NCBI RefSeq assembly: GCF_012163145.1
Contig: NZ_JAAVTX010000001.1
Location: forward strand, 248,001 to 312,000
Reading direction: 5' to 3'
Length of the DNA stretch: 64,000 bases
DNA from: Falsiroseomonas frigidaquae
Lineage (GTDB): Bacteria; Pseudomonadota; Alphaproteobacteria; Acetobacterales; Acetobacteraceae
Of the stretch, positions 24,918-34,469 are shown piece by piece. A model generated the notes under the pieces. The model was given only the letters and a program-made list of their open reading frames with translations, was not told where the DNA came from and did no database searches. Made by a program: the position numbers and the translations under genes. Within the stretch, counting starts at the first letter, position 1. The number at the start of each line of letters is the position of its first letter.

Positions 24918-25856
24918 TTTCGCTCCTTGGGTGTGGCGTTGCGCGGAGACACGGCCGCGCCCGGGTTGCGTCGCCAGCTCCGCCGCCAGGCGAAGGGCAT
25001 CGGCATAGCTGCCGACCTGGTCGGCGAAGCGTGCCGCAACTGCGTTCTCGCCGAAGAACAGGCCCGCTTCGGATTTGCGCACGAGATCGGCCGTCAGCCC
25101 GGCGAAGGCGCGGTTGCGGGCCACCGTCTGCACGAACATGCCGTAGAGGCGATCGACCTCCGCCTGGATGCGCGCCTGGGCGGCATCGGTCAGCGGCGCA
25201 TGGGGATTGGAATCCAGCTTGCGGGCGCCGGCGGCGATCCAGGTGTAGCGGTGGCCGCGCTGCTGATCCTCCGCGCTGCGATCCACATGCAGCGCGACCA
25301 CACCGATGCTGCCGACGCCGCCCGTGGCCGGCAGAACGATGCGATCGGCCGCGCTGGCGAGGGCATAGGCGGCGGAGTAGGCCGAGGGCTGGACATAGGC
25401 GACAATCGGCTTGCCGCCGCGATGCCCGGCGATGCGCGTCGCCAGCTCCATGCAGCCGGCCGCCTCGCCGCCGGGGCTGTCGAAATCCAGCAGCAGCGAC
25501 CGCACATCCGGATCGCGCAGCGCCTGCGCCATCTCGGCCTCGATCGACTGATAGCTGCGCAGTTCCGTGCAGTCCGGCGTGATCTGGCCGGCGCGCATCA
25601 CCAGCACGCCCAGCAGCGGGATCACCGCCACGCCTTGCGCGGTGACATGATAGGGACGACGGTTTCGTCGCTGCCGTGCCGCCGCCTCATCCTCCTGGTC
25701 CATCGCCCGCGGCACCAGGTTCAGCGTGATGCCCGCGGCATCGCCGGAGACGCCAAGCCGCGCCCGCATCGGCACCATCATGGCGTCCAGCACCACGGGA
25801 TCCATGAAGTGCGGCTGGTTGAAGATCCGGCCGGACAGCCGCGTCAGATCCGTCAT
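24504..25856 (-). CDS. Prohead protease (S49) with C-terminal scaffold
   Basis: Residues 70-290 form an S49/SppA-type serine protease: FDSPGGEAAG, then QPSAYSAAYALASAADRIV with the nucleophile serine in the SAAY region, and GVGSIGVVALHV. Residues 314-450 are helical, Ala/Gln-rich and charged, as in lambda C/Nu3 scaffolds. The protease matures the prohead. A second start at codon 314 produces the scaffold alone. It overlaps the portal gene by 4 nt. Confidence 0.92.
   Translation of the reverse strand: MTDLTRLSGRIFNQPHFMDPVVLDAMMVPMRARLGVSGDAAGITLNLVPRAMDQEDEAAARQRRNRRPYHVTAQGVAVIPLLGVLVMRAGQITPDCTELRSYQSIEAEMAQALRDPDVRSLLLDFDSPGGEAAGCMELATRIAGHRGGKPIVAYVQPSAYSAAYALASAADRIVLPATGGVGSIGVVALHVDRSAEDQQRGHRYTWIAAGARKLDSNPHAPLTDAAQARIQAEVDRLYGMFVQTVARNRAFAGLTADLVRKSEAGLFFGENAVAARFADQVGSYADALRLAAELATQPGRGRVSAQRHTQGAKMEDETVPGANAQGSQGGGQGSTQPPAPDAAAIRAEAERAAQARTAGIAALCELAGQPARATTFIREGATEAHVRETLLAERAAAAQQGGELSATRPAGAGTLGSKPQGGGSTMPAAAVAASWDRVGQKAFGEKWKGF
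24923..24928 (-). promoter_or_regulatory. Internal Shine-Dalgarno for nested scaffold
   Basis: AAGGAG on the minus strand, 5 nt before the internal ATG at 24917. It decides the nested start. Confidence 0.75.
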
Positions 25857-27373
25857 GGCGTGTCGTCCTGTTGCGCCGGCTCGGGCGCGTCTTCCTGGTC
25901 ATCCGGCGGATCCGGAACGGGCGGCGCGGCCTGGACCGGCGCCTTGTCGTTGAAGCTGCTGCCCAGCCCTTCCAGGCCCAGCTCGCGCTCCCGCCGGCGC
26001 TCCTCCGCGATCTCCCGGTCCACTTCCTCGGGATCGTCGCCCCGCGCCTCAACCACGCTGCTGCGGCTGCGGAAGCCGGCCTGCACCTCCTCCTTCGCGG
26101 CCCGCACATCCTTCGACGGGTCCACCCACTCCCAGCGCGGCGGGATCCAGGTGACGCGGCTGAGCTGCGGCATCAGCCGCACCGCATTCGCGGGCGTCAG
26201 CCCCTGGACGGCGCCGGCCAGGATGGCGGCGCGCAGCCACGCATTCATCACCGGGCGGCAGAGCTGGAAGACCAGCACGCGGTGCTGCAGCGATTCCATG
26301 CGGCGGCGGAAGTCGATCAGCGCCGCGCGGATGTTGCCGTAATTCGCCTTCACCATGTCGCCGGTCAGGCCGACATAGGGGATGCGCAGGCCGGAGGCGG
26401 CGCGCAGCAGATTGCGGTACTGAAAGGCCTCGTAGCTGCCGCCGACATCGGCCGGGGCGATCACCTGGATCTCCTCGCCGGGCTCACCATAAAGCTGCGT
26501 GCCCGGCGTCAGATCCTGCGAGGCCGTGCCGTTGCCCTCATCCTCCGCGCCTTCGGTGCTGGGGTCGAAGGCCCCGTTCATCTTGCGGAAGATGGCGAAC
26601 AGCGCGGCGGTGCGCTTCCGATCCAGCTCCGCATCGTCATACAGGTCCAGCAGCCACAGCGGTACGATGGCAGGCGCCATTCGGGACAGGCCGCGGATCT
26701 GCCCTGCCTCCATCGGATCGATGACGTGCAGCACCTGGTCCGCCGGTACCCGCGTCTGCAGGTCGCTGCGCACGCCGCGGCGCGTCGCGCCGGCATCGTC
26801 TGGATGCAGCACGTAGAAGTGGTAGGCGACGCGCCGGCCGATCTGGTCGAACTCGATACCCTGCCGCACCTCATTGCCGTTCGGCAGCACGCGGCTGTCC
26901 GATTGCGGCAGCATCTCACTCGGCAGCACCTGGAGCTGCAGCGGCACTGAAAGGCCATCCTCGGGACGGCGCGCGCGCAGCCGCACAAAGCACTCATTGG
27001 CCTGGAACAGCTCATCCGCCACGCGCGCCTGCAGGCCGTAGAAATCCGTCAGCCCCTCGGCATCGGCCTCATCGGTCCAGCGCAACCACGCGGTGTTCAG
27101 CGCCTTCTTGCGGTTGGTCCGGCCGGTCAGGTTTTTCCAGCTCGGGGTGATGCCGGTACCCACCGCCTGCGCGGTGAAGAAATCCCTGCCATTGGCGGCA
27201 TAGGCGTTGTTGCGCACCAGGAAGCGCGCGCGGGCCAGCACATCCCGCCCGCTGGCCTCGATCAGCGTGTTGAGATGCAGCTTCGGCGGCATGAAGTGCC
27301 GCAGCCGCTTGCCCCGCGCGCCGGCTTCCAGGCCCGGCGTGCCGATCGGGATCTGGTTCAGGCTCGCGCTCAC
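25853..27373 (-). CDS. Portal protein, lambda family
   Basis: The 506-residue protein contains RARFLVRNNAYAANGRDFF, WLRWTDEADAEGLTDFYG and YEAFQYRNLLRAASGLRIPY, all standard for lambda-type portals. The C-terminus is charged and proline-rich. It forms the dodecameric channel at the capsid vertex. It is ATGA-coupled to the gpW-like gene upstream and the protease downstream. Confidence 0.93.
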   Translation of the reverse strand: MSASLNQIPIGTPGLEAGARGKRLRHFMPPKLHLNTLIEASGRDVLARARFLVRNNAYAANGRDFFTAQAVGTGITPSWKNLTGRTNRKKALNTAWLRWTDEADAEGLTDFYGLQARVADELFQANECFVRLRARRPEDGLSVPLQLQVLPSEMLPQSDSRVLPNGNEVRQGIEFDQIGRRVAYHFYVLHPDDAGATRRGVRSDLQTRVPADQVLHVIDPMEAGQIRGLSRMAPAIVPLWLLDLYDDAELDRKRTAALFAIFRKMNGAFDPSTEGAEDEGNGTASQDLTPGTQLYGEPGEEIQVIAPADVGGSYEAFQYRNLLRAASGLRIPYVGLTGDMVKANYGNIRAALIDFRRRMESLQHRVLVFQLCRPVMNAWLRAAILAGAVQGLTPANAVRLMPQLSRVTWIPPRWEWVDPSKDVRAAKEEVQAGFRSRSSVVEARGDDPEEVDREIAEERRRERELGLEGLGSSFNDKAPVQAAPPVPDPPDDQEDAPEPAQQDDTP

Positions 27374-27597
27374 AGGTGCTTCGCCCCCGGCGTGTAGACG
27401 CGCCGTATGCGCTGCCGCGTGGGCGTCGCCGCCTGCGCGATCATGTCATCCAGCAGCGCCTTCGATCGTTCCATCTCCGCCAGGGAACGGAACTCCGTGG
27501 TGCGGCCCATGTAGGTGCTGCGCAGCACGCCGCTGGCGATGCTCGCCACCAGCTCCGCCCGCCAGGCCAGCAGCTCTTCGAGGGTGGGCTCGGCCAT
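27370..27597 (-). CDS. gpW-like head-tail joining protein
   Basis: The 75-residue protein starts at the ATG at 27597, 2 bp after the large terminase stop. TLEELLAWRAELVASIASGV and EFRSLAEMERSKALLDDMI match the gpW fold, which seals the portal after packaging. The lambda order terminase-W-portal is kept. Confidence 0.85.
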   Translation of the reverse strand: MAEPTLEELLAWRAELVASIASGVLRSTYMGRTTEFRSLAEMERSKALLDDMIAQAATPTRQRIRRVYTPGAKHL

Positions 27598-27599
27598 GC

Positions 27600-29765
27600 T
27601 CAACCCATGTAGCTGGAGGGAACCGCGCGCCGCCGCGCGACGGTGCGGGCCATGACGGGCGGCGGCGGCAGGGCGGTGGCGGGCGGCGCCGGCCGGGGGG
27701 CCGTGGCGCTGGGCAAGGCAGGCAAGCGCACGGCCTCGGGCGGCGACTGCGTGGGCAGCGTGACCATGCTGTTGCTCTCCAGGGGGGCCGCCCAGGCGGG
27801 CGGACGGGTCCAATCGATCCGGTGCAGCCCGTGCAGGCGGGCAATCACCTCGCATCCGACCATCAGGTCGGTGGCCTCATTTCGTGCGCCGGGCGGGCTG
27901 GTCCACATGCCCGTCACCGGGTTGCGGGTCTCGACCGTCAGCTGCTCCACGAAGGGATGCGGCGGCCCGGTACGGGACAGCAGGCCCTTCGGCAGATGCA
28001 CCGCGTTCGGCGCCGGCGGCAGCACCGCCAACTGCGCCGCCAGCGCGTCCTTCGCCATGTTCGCGCTGAACAGCAGCAGCGGGATCTGCCCGCCCGCGGT
28101 GGCCTTGCGGTCCTTCCGCTGGCTGTTCGGCCAGGTCACCAGCAGCCGCGCCGCACCACGCCGCGGATCGCCCTTGGTCGGGATCAGGCTGAAGGCGACC
28201 TTCGAGTCCACCTCGCCCAGGCGGCGGATGCCGCCCGCGCGCCAGCGCCGCAGCCATGCGGCGTAAGCCTGTTCCGTCACGCCGGGCTGGCCGAAGGCGT
28301 CGTAGCCGGCCGCCCGGATGCGCATGACGCGGCTCGTGCCATCGGCGATGGGAAAGGCCGTCTCGGCCAGCATCGCCAGCAACCCGTCCCAGCCCTCGGC
28401 GCTGGACGCCGGCTCGCCGGGGATGACCTGGTGCTGCACCACCGTGCTTTCGCCATGCGCGCCCCAGCCACGCACGAGCAGCTCCCACCGATTGCCCTGG
28501 GCATCGGCCCAGGCGGTCAGAAAGCGCACCCAGGGCGGCACCGTGCCCAGCCGGAGCCGATCATCTGCCCGCTCGACCAGTGCCGCCGCGTCCACGCTGC
28601 CGACGGCCTTGGCCATGTCCAGGGGCTCGCCCCAGCCCTTGACGACGATGGTGCGCAGCTCCTGCACATCGCCGCCGGCCGCCACCGCCCGTTCGGCCGC
28701 CACGCGGTTGCGGGCCAGCGCGCCAATGCCGCCCATGACGAAGGCCGACATCGCGCCGACAATCCAGAACCCGGCGATGCGGGAGGCGACAGGACGGCCG
28801 GCAATGCGGCCGTCTTCGTCCATCTCCTCCCCAGCGCGCAGCCAGCGGCCGCCGCGGTTCATGGCGTGGCGATGGCCATCCTCGATCAAGCAGCCATTCA
28901 CCGGGCACAGCAGGCGGGCGGAGGATTCGATCTCCTCCAGCGGCGCCTGGTCGTCATAGTGGATGACCATGCGGCGTGTGGTGCCCGGATTGGGCGAGGA
29001 ATGGGCCCCGCAATGCGGACAGGGCCACCACCAGGTGCGGCGATCGCTCTTGGCATAGAGCCGCATGATGCCGCGCTGGCGTTCCGGCGGCGTGCCGAGC
29101 GGCAAAGCCAGGTCGGGGTGCGAGATGGCCAGCAGCTTGCTGTCCGCACCGGCGGCCTGGCGGCGGAAGTTGAGCAGCTCCTCCGGGTCTCCGACGTTGG
29201 GATCGTAGGCGTCCCATTCATCCGCGATGATCTTCTGGACGTGCTTGTTGACCAGCGCCGAATGCGTGAAGGGCAGGAACTCCACGCGCCCGCCACGGAA
29301 CCGCTTCATCGTGATGGAGTCGCGTCCCAGTCGGAGCGGCCCGATCAGCTTGTCATGCGCATCGAGCAAAGGCTCGATTCGGCCTTTGACGTAGGACGCA
29401 ACTGCATCTTCCGTCTGCATGTACCAGAGCATGTCGGCCGGATCGGCCTCAATGGTCTGCAGCAACCAGGATTCGGCCGGACCTGCCGTCTTGCCGGAAG
29501 CCGCCGGCCCCACGATGGCGACGGTTTCAATGCCGTTCTCGGTCAGCGCCTCCATCGGTCCGCACGTGTAGGGCGCGGTGCCGTGATCCCAACGCTCCAG
29601 GTGTGCGCCGTTCGCAGCTTTGACCCACCGCTTCTGCTCCGCGTGATCGGCGACCGAAATCGGCGTGCGCGGCAGCCACCCATCGAGGCAGGCCAGCGCA
29701 AGCCGTGCCGGGTTGGCGTACGGGATTTCCTTCGGTGTGCTAGGCAGCCTCGTGCGTGTCTGCAT
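27600..29765 (-). CDS. Terminase large subunit, gpA family
   Basis: From the ATG at 29765 the product is 721 residues. A Walker A motif VGPAASGKT lies near residue 84, KIIADEWDAYD gives the Walker B region, and a zinc-like CPHCG occurs in the centre. The C-terminal nuclease part has KVAFSLIPTKGDPRR. It is the ATP-driven packaging motor and cutter of concatemers, as in cos-type phages. The start overlaps the small terminase by 26 nt. The C-terminal 80 residues are proline-rich. Confidence 0.93.
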   Translation of the reverse strand: MQTRTRLPSTPKEIPYANPARLALACLDGWLPRTPISVADHAEQKRWVKAANGAHLERWDHGTAPYTCGPMEALTENGIETVAIVGPAASGKTAGPAESWLLQTIEADPADMLWYMQTEDAVASYVKGRIEPLLDAHDKLIGPLRLGRDSITMKRFRGGRVEFLPFTHSALVNKHVQKIIADEWDAYDPNVGDPEELLNFRRQAAGADSKLLAISHPDLALPLGTPPERQRGIMRLYAKSDRRTWWWPCPHCGAHSSPNPGTTRRMVIHYDDQAPLEEIESSARLLCPVNGCLIEDGHRHAMNRGGRWLRAGEEMDEDGRIAGRPVASRIAGFWIVGAMSAFVMGGIGALARNRVAAERAVAAGGDVQELRTIVVKGWGEPLDMAKAVGSVDAAALVERADDRLRLGTVPPWVRFLTAWADAQGNRWELLVRGWGAHGESTVVQHQVIPGEPASSAEGWDGLLAMLAETAFPIADGTSRVMRIRAAGYDAFGQPGVTEQAYAAWLRRWRAGGIRRLGEVDSKVAFSLIPTKGDPRRGAARLLVTWPNSQRKDRKATAGGQIPLLLFSANMAKDALAAQLAVLPPAPNAVHLPKGLLSRTGPPHPFVEQLTVETRNPVTGMWTSPPGARNEATDLMVGCEVIARLHGLHRIDWTRPPAWAAPLESNSMVTLPTQSPPEAVRLPALPSATAPRPAPPATALPPPPVMARTVARRRAVPSSYMG

Positions 29766-30657
29766 CGAATTCGTCGGCCAGCGCGGCAAAGCGGCTCGAC
29801 GCTGCCGCATGCATGCCGCGCATCACCTCCCGCATGTCGGCCTGCATCTCCCTGATGACCGGAGCCGGCAGATTGAACTTCCGTTCCCACTTCGCGGGCA
29901 GCGCCGGGAAGCGCGCTCGCGCGAGATCGACCATCTCCAGCAGGCACGCTTTCACCTGGCCCGCCTTGCACAGCTCGCCGCGCTGCACGCGGAGCGCATC
30001 GGATGCCTCTGCGATGCCGTAGAGGCGCTCAATGTCCTTCAGGCTTTGGCTGCTGCCATCCTGGTCCCCGCCTGCGAAGGGCAACGCAATCTGGCCGAGC
30101 ATCTCCGAGAATTGGGCCTTGCCGGCTTCTTCCTCGGCACGCTTCTTTTTCATGAAGGCGACGCCGGCCATGGCGTCGATCTGCCAGGCTTGGCCGTTGG
30201 TGCCGCGCGAGATGACGGGAAAGTCGTCATAGCGGCGGATGATGCTGCGCATGGTGGGCAGCGAGCAGCCGAGCACCTCGGCCATCTGGTCGAGGTTGAC
30301 GATGGGCCGGGACGCCAGAACCGGCGCGGCTTCGCCACCGCCGGCGACGGACGCCGCGTCGGGCGCGATGCCGGCCAGCGAGGGCGCGACGCGGGTCTCG
30401 CGCAGCCAGGCTTGCGCGGCGGCGATCGCCTCGCGCCCCTCGCCCTTCAGCGCGCGCTGCACCAGGCTTTGCCCGACCAGCGCGGTGGTCTTCGCACGCT
30501 CGGCTTGGATCTGCTGGCCAAATTCTGCCACCAGGTCGGCCTCGGCGATGCCGAGCGCGCCGGCGATCGCCGCGACCGGCACGCCATAGCCGGCGAGCGC
30601 CAGCGCCCGCTTGCGCAGATCCTCGGTCTCGGCAGGCGTGCGCGCGGTATCCGACAA
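29740..30657 (-). CDS. Terminase small subunit with two helix-turn-helix regions
   Basis: A TTG at 30657 preceded by GGAGG gives a 305-residue protein. The N-terminal region (LAGYGVPVAAIAGALGIAEADL) is a helix-turn-helix often found as a separate small phage protein. A Nu1-like region follows near 130 (VNLDQMAEVLGCSLPTMRSI). It would bind packaging sites and load the large subunit. The fusion of both regions is somewhat unusual. An open frame upstream is antisense or overlapping methyltransferase. Confidence 0.75.
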   Translation of the reverse strand: MSDTARTPAETEDLRKRALALAGYGVPVAAIAGALGIAEADLVAEFGQQIQAERAKTTALVGQSLVQRALKGEGREAIAAAQAWLRETRVAPSLAGIAPDAASVAGGGEAAPVLASRPIVNLDQMAEVLGCSLPTMRSIIRRYDDFPVISRGTNGQAWQIDAMAGVAFMKKKRAEEEAGKAQFSEMLGQIALPFAGGDQDGSSQSLKDIERLYGIAEASDALRVQRGELCKAGQVKACLLEMVDLARARFPALPAKWERKFNLPAPVIREMQADMREVMRGMHAAASSRFAALADEFDADTHEAA

Positions 30658-30671
30658 TGCCGCCTCCAGGA

Positions 30672-31067
30672 TCAGGCCGCAGCCAGGGCGGCGCGGGCTG
30701 CCGCGACCTCGGCGAAGCTGCGGCCGTCGCCTTCCAGCATGGCCTGCTCGCCGGTGAAGGCCTGCCAGCGCAACACGGCGACATCGACATAGGCCGGGTT
30801 CAGCTCCACGGCGTGGCAGACGCGGCCCGTCATGGTCGCGGCGATCAGCGTGGTGCCGGAGCCGCTGAAAGGCTCGTAGATGGAATCGCCGGGCAGCGAA
30901 TTGTTTTCGATCGGGCGACGCATGCACTCGATCGGCTTTTGCGTCCCGTGCCCGGTGTCGGACTTCAGGTGCTCGATGAACCAGACTGTCGATTGCTTGC
31001 GGCCACCCTGCCAAGCCCCGGTCTTGCCGTCGCGCACCGCGTAAGCTGCAACCTCATGCTCCGGCAC
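30672..31067 (-). pseudogene. DNA methyltransferase C-terminal half
   Basis: The 131 codons from a GTG contain RKQSTVWFIEHLKSD and the SAM-binding motif EPFSGSGTTLIAATMTGR, which belong at the C-terminus of a beta-class N6-adenine or N4-cytosine methyltransferase. The N-terminal half with the catalytic motif is the next upstream frame. The two are separated by a frameshift and a 64-nt near-duplication of the segment HE-x(3)-Y-x-VR. The halves might complement each other as separate chains, but a broken gene is simpler. Confidence 0.75.
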
Positions 31068-31083
31068 AAAGGACCAGCTTTCA

Positions 31084-32004
31084 TCAGCACCCTACTCGCA
31101 CCGAGTAGAGGCAGGGCTCGTGCTGCGGGTGGTAATGCCCGCGCGAAAGCACATGGCGTGACTTCACCCAAACAATCTGCGCCCGAACCTGGAACCGACA
31201 TGCACGCAGGCTATCCGCCACCACGTCTGCGAACAGGCCCGCATGCCAGATGTAGGCGACATTTCCCGGAAACAGCGCCCAGGCCTCGCGCCAGTCGGCT
31301 CTGTCGTCATTCAGCACAACGCCGGTGGCTCGGGCGCCAACCTTCCCCCCGTCCGCCCTCTCTGCGCGGTTACGCCAGGCCGGGTCATACTTCACACCAT
31401 AGGGCGGATCCGTGACCATCAGATGCGGCTTAGCGCCATTCAGCGCCTTGGTGACCGTGACCGCGTCGGTGCAGTCGCCGCAGACAATGCGGCTCTTGCC
31501 GAGCAGCCAGACATCGCCCGGCAGGCTGGCCGGCACCGGCGGCGCCGGCGGCGCCTCGTCGGGATCCGTCCTGCCCGCAACCGGCTCGGCGGTCAGCGTG
31601 GCGAGGTCGGCGGCGCTGAAGCCGGAGACCGTCATGTCGAAGCCGAGGCTGCCAAGGTCGCGCAGCTCGCCCTTCAGCAGATCGTCATCCCAGCCCGCAT
31701 TCAGCGCGATCTGGTTGTCGGCCAGGACGTAGGCGCGGCGCTGCTCATCGGTCCAGCCGCGCGCCACCATCACCGGCACGTCGGCGAGGTTCATCGCCTT
31801 CGCGGCCATGACGCGACCGTGGCCGGCGATGATGCCGCCGGTCTCGTCCACCAGCACCGGAACCGTCCAGCCCCATTGCTTGATGGAGGCGACCAGCTGC
31901 CGGATCTGCTCCGGCGAGTGCGTCCGCGCATTCTTTGCGTAGGGCACTAGCGAGGCGACAGACCTGCGCTCCACCTGATCGGCTGGCCATTGCACGTCGG
32001 GCAT
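31084..32004 (-). pseudogene. ParB-like plus methyltransferase N-terminal half
   Basis: The frame starts with MPDVQWPADQVERRSVASLV and holds a ParB-like nuclease domain (about 15-130; VDETGGIIAGHGRVMAAKAM), then the catalytic methyltransferase motif VTDPPYGVKYDP near residue 200. It stops shortly after QHEPCLYSVR. The complete gene, now divided at 31.08 kb, would be a ParB-methyltransferase of the kind common in prophages for self-protection or packaging-site marking. An ATG at 32049 could extend the N-terminus by 15 residues. Confidence 0.78.
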
Positions 32005-32143
32005 CGTGACGTCGGTCCTCGCGGAAACAGAAAACGAAACAGAAGCCATTGTTCTGATTGATATGTCCCGCCCGAGACCGGGGTCCGAATTACTCGCGGG
32101 GGCGGGGTCGGCGGGAAGGACCCGTGAGGGCGGCGGGGCCGGG

Positions 32144-32947
32144 TCAACGGGCGGCGCTGGCGCGGGCGAAGCCCTGGGCCGCGGCGGTGGCGAGGAGGCG
32201 GGGCAGCACCTCCTCCACCGTGCGGGAGCCGATGCCGACGAAGTCGAAGCGTGGCGTGTAGCTGTTCGGGTACTGGCGCACGAACGCCACGATCAGCAGC
32301 GGCGCGCCGCCGTACTCTTTGCCAACGCGGTAGATGCCGGGCGGCAGATGGGCCAGGCCGGGATGCGTGGCCTCGGTCCGGCCGACCGGGACGATGAAGT
32401 ACGGCCGCTTCTCCGGCTCGTTCAGACCAGCCTTGCGGAGACGGTCCATCTGCTTTGTGTTGCGCCGCCATAGGACGTTGCCCGAGGGGTCCTGGCGCAT
32501 CAGGTTCAGCACGGCAAGAAACCTGGTGCGCTCGCCGGCATCCATGTTGCCGTGCGCATCGAGCTTCGCCCACTTGCCGGGGACCGCCATGTAGCCCGGG
32601 CGGAAGCCGAGTTGCCGCTCATGCGCCTTCAGCAGCCGCTGCCCGCCGAGGATCTGCGGGCGCAGGTAGCGGCCGGCCGGGACGCCCTTCGGCGCGAAGT
32701 CCTTGAAGTGGACGTTGGCGACCGGCTTCTGCTTCGTCGCCGGCTCGACATACAGGCTGTTCATGGTCCAGCGCGTCGGGCGGTCGAAGGCGGCGGCCAT
32801 GCCGGCGAGCTGCGCCGCCTTCACCTGCACCGCCGCCTTGGTCAGCGACGACACCACGGCGAAGGGCACCTGTTCCCGGCCCAGGCCGCCGAGGAAGCGG
32901 CCGAGACGCGGCAGGTCGTTGCGGGTGATGGTGATGCCGTCAGCCAC
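32144..32947 (-). CDS. Conserved phage protein of unknown function
   Basis: The 267-residue basic protein ([38 protein letters not shown]) has no membrane segment and no motif I can name. It lies between the NusG-like protein and the methyltransferase. It could be a morphogenesis or DNA-binding protein. It overlaps the upstream gene by 8 nt. Confidence 0.6.
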
Positions 32948-33605
32948 TTTCGATCGGCCCTTCCAGCAGCTCCAGCTTGTCTACTGGCACCCAGACCGGC
33001 AGGACGGAGCCCTCGAACTCGACCCGTGCCAGTTTGGCGGCGTTGCTAAGCCGCGCGATCCGGCCGAGGCCACTCCACCCTAGCCCAGCATCAAGCCGCA
33101 CCTGCGCGCCGACCGAGACCAGCACACGGACCGGGTCAGCCACGACGCCGCCGCGCTTCGTTTCCGCCCGCGCGTGGATGTCTTCGATCCGCCGGCCGAT
33201 ATCCGCGTGGATGCGGTCCACCAGGCGCGATGACACCGGCGAGGGTTGCCCGGAAGCGAGGCTCGATAGGATCGGGCGATCCGGCAGGCATGGCAGCCGC
33301 GCGATGGCGCCCCAGGGATCACGCTCCACGTCGAAATAGACGAACAGGTAGGAGCCGAACATTGGCCGCAACTCGCGCGCGCCCTTCGGCAGAGGGCAGG
33401 AGACGAGAGGCAGGAACGCCCTGAAGCCAAGTTGTTCGATTGCCAGCGCCGCTGTCTGGCCGAGGCGGTATTTCGCAGCCACCACATACCAGCGGGGTCC
33501 GCGCATGCTCCCGCGGTCCGATGGGTTTACCCCACGAACCGCGCCCGGCATTCCTGCCCGATTCCCGCCCGCGCCGTCAAGTCGGCTCATCGCCGCGATC
33601 CTCAT
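32940..33605 (-). CDS. NusG-like transcription antiterminator
   Basis: Residues 38-130 resemble the NusG N-terminal domain: [32 protein letters not shown], and [13 protein letters not shown]. The C-terminal part (about 160-215; [16 protein letters not shown]) suits a KOW-like barrel. I start it at the ATG at 33605, which overlaps the upstream stop as ATGA; M37 (33506) is the shorter option. It lies directly before the packaging and late genes, where lambda Q acts, so late-operon antitermination is a reasonable guess. It may also have an RfaH/UpxY-like specificity. Confidence 0.75.
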
Positions 33606-34468
33606 GCTGCCCATGCGCCCATCACCTTCCGCACCCGCGCTTCTGCTGCAGCGAAGCGCGCCGCCTCTTCCGCCGTGTCGCGCCGGACGGGCGGGGTCGC
33701 GGCGCCTGCATCCCGCTCACGCTCCCGCTCCACCGCCTGGGCGAAGTAGGCGAGAGTTCGGATGTTTCCGGGCTGGTAGCTCGGCCGCTCCACCGCGCGG
33801 CGCACCGCCAGACGCACGCTTTCGGGCGTGCTGCCGGCATCCAGCCAGCCCTTCACCGGCAGGTAGTTGAATTGGAAGCGGGCGGTATTGAGCCGGGCCA
33901 TCTCGACCAGCTCCGCCCCGAGCGAAACCCAATCCGCCTGTACGGACGCGCGACTAGTAGCTTCTTCAGTAATCTGAGTAGGAGACTCAGTAGTAGTACT
34001 GGCGCGCGTGGCCGGTTTCTCGGGTTGGGTTTCCTGGGTTTCCGGCGTGGCGGCGACGGGGCCGCCCGGCAGGGGCAGCAGCATCTCGGTCTGGCGGCGC
34101 CGCTGATACGCCTCCGGGCTTTCCCCGCGCCGCGGGCGGCCGCCTTTCGCGCCGTTGCGGCGCGCCACATCCGACCGCGACGCCGCCTCGACCAGCAGCG
34201 GCACGGCCAGCTTACCGTCGCCTGACGAAACCAGCAGCCCTTCGGCGCGGAGGGTTTCGAGATGGGTTTGCACTTCGGTTTCCGGTGCAGAAACCAGAAG
34301 CGAAACCCGCTGCGTTCCGTCGAAGGGCAGCACGCCCGGAACCGGCGACCGAACCGCTGCCTCCGCCACCAGCAGGAAGAGCATGCGCGCGGCGAGCGGC
34401 AGGGTGCGGAGGCGCGGGTCTTCCTGGACGGCGGCCAGCAGACGGGCGCAGAGGCAGCGGCGGGCCAT
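33602..34468 (-). CDS. Phage replication-region DNA-binding protein
   Basis: The start at 34468 lies one base after the upstream stop. The N-terminal domain (LPLAARMLFLLVAEAA, VSAPETEVQTHLETLRAEGLL) is a winged helix, followed by a variable linker rich in Thr and Pro and a C-terminal helical region. A paralogue of the N-terminal domain lies in element 2 at 58293. Its position beside DnaB suggests replication initiation or helicase loading. Confidence 0.6.
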   Translation of the reverse strand: MARRCLCARLLAAVQEDPRLRTLPLAARMLFLLVAEAAVRSPVPGVLPFDGTQRVSLLVSAPETEVQTHLETLRAEGLLVSSGDGKLAVPLLVEAASRSDVARRNGAKGGRPRRGESPEAYQRRRQTEMLLPLPGGPVAATPETQETQPEKPATRASTTTESPTQITEEATSRASVQADWVSLGAELVEMARLNTARFQFNYLPVKGWLDAGSTPESVRLAVRRAVERPSYQPGNIRTLAYFAQAVERERERDAGAATPPVRRDTAEEAARFAAAEARVRKVMGAWAA

Positions 34469-34469
34469 G

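Noticed and set aside
23808-26342. 844-codon plus-strand open frame opposite capsid, decoration and protease genes
   Set aside because: Antisense shadow of well-identified head genes, with typical low-information composition.
27207-29855. 882-codon plus-strand open frame opposite the terminase
   Set aside because: Antisense of a clear large terminase; no family features.
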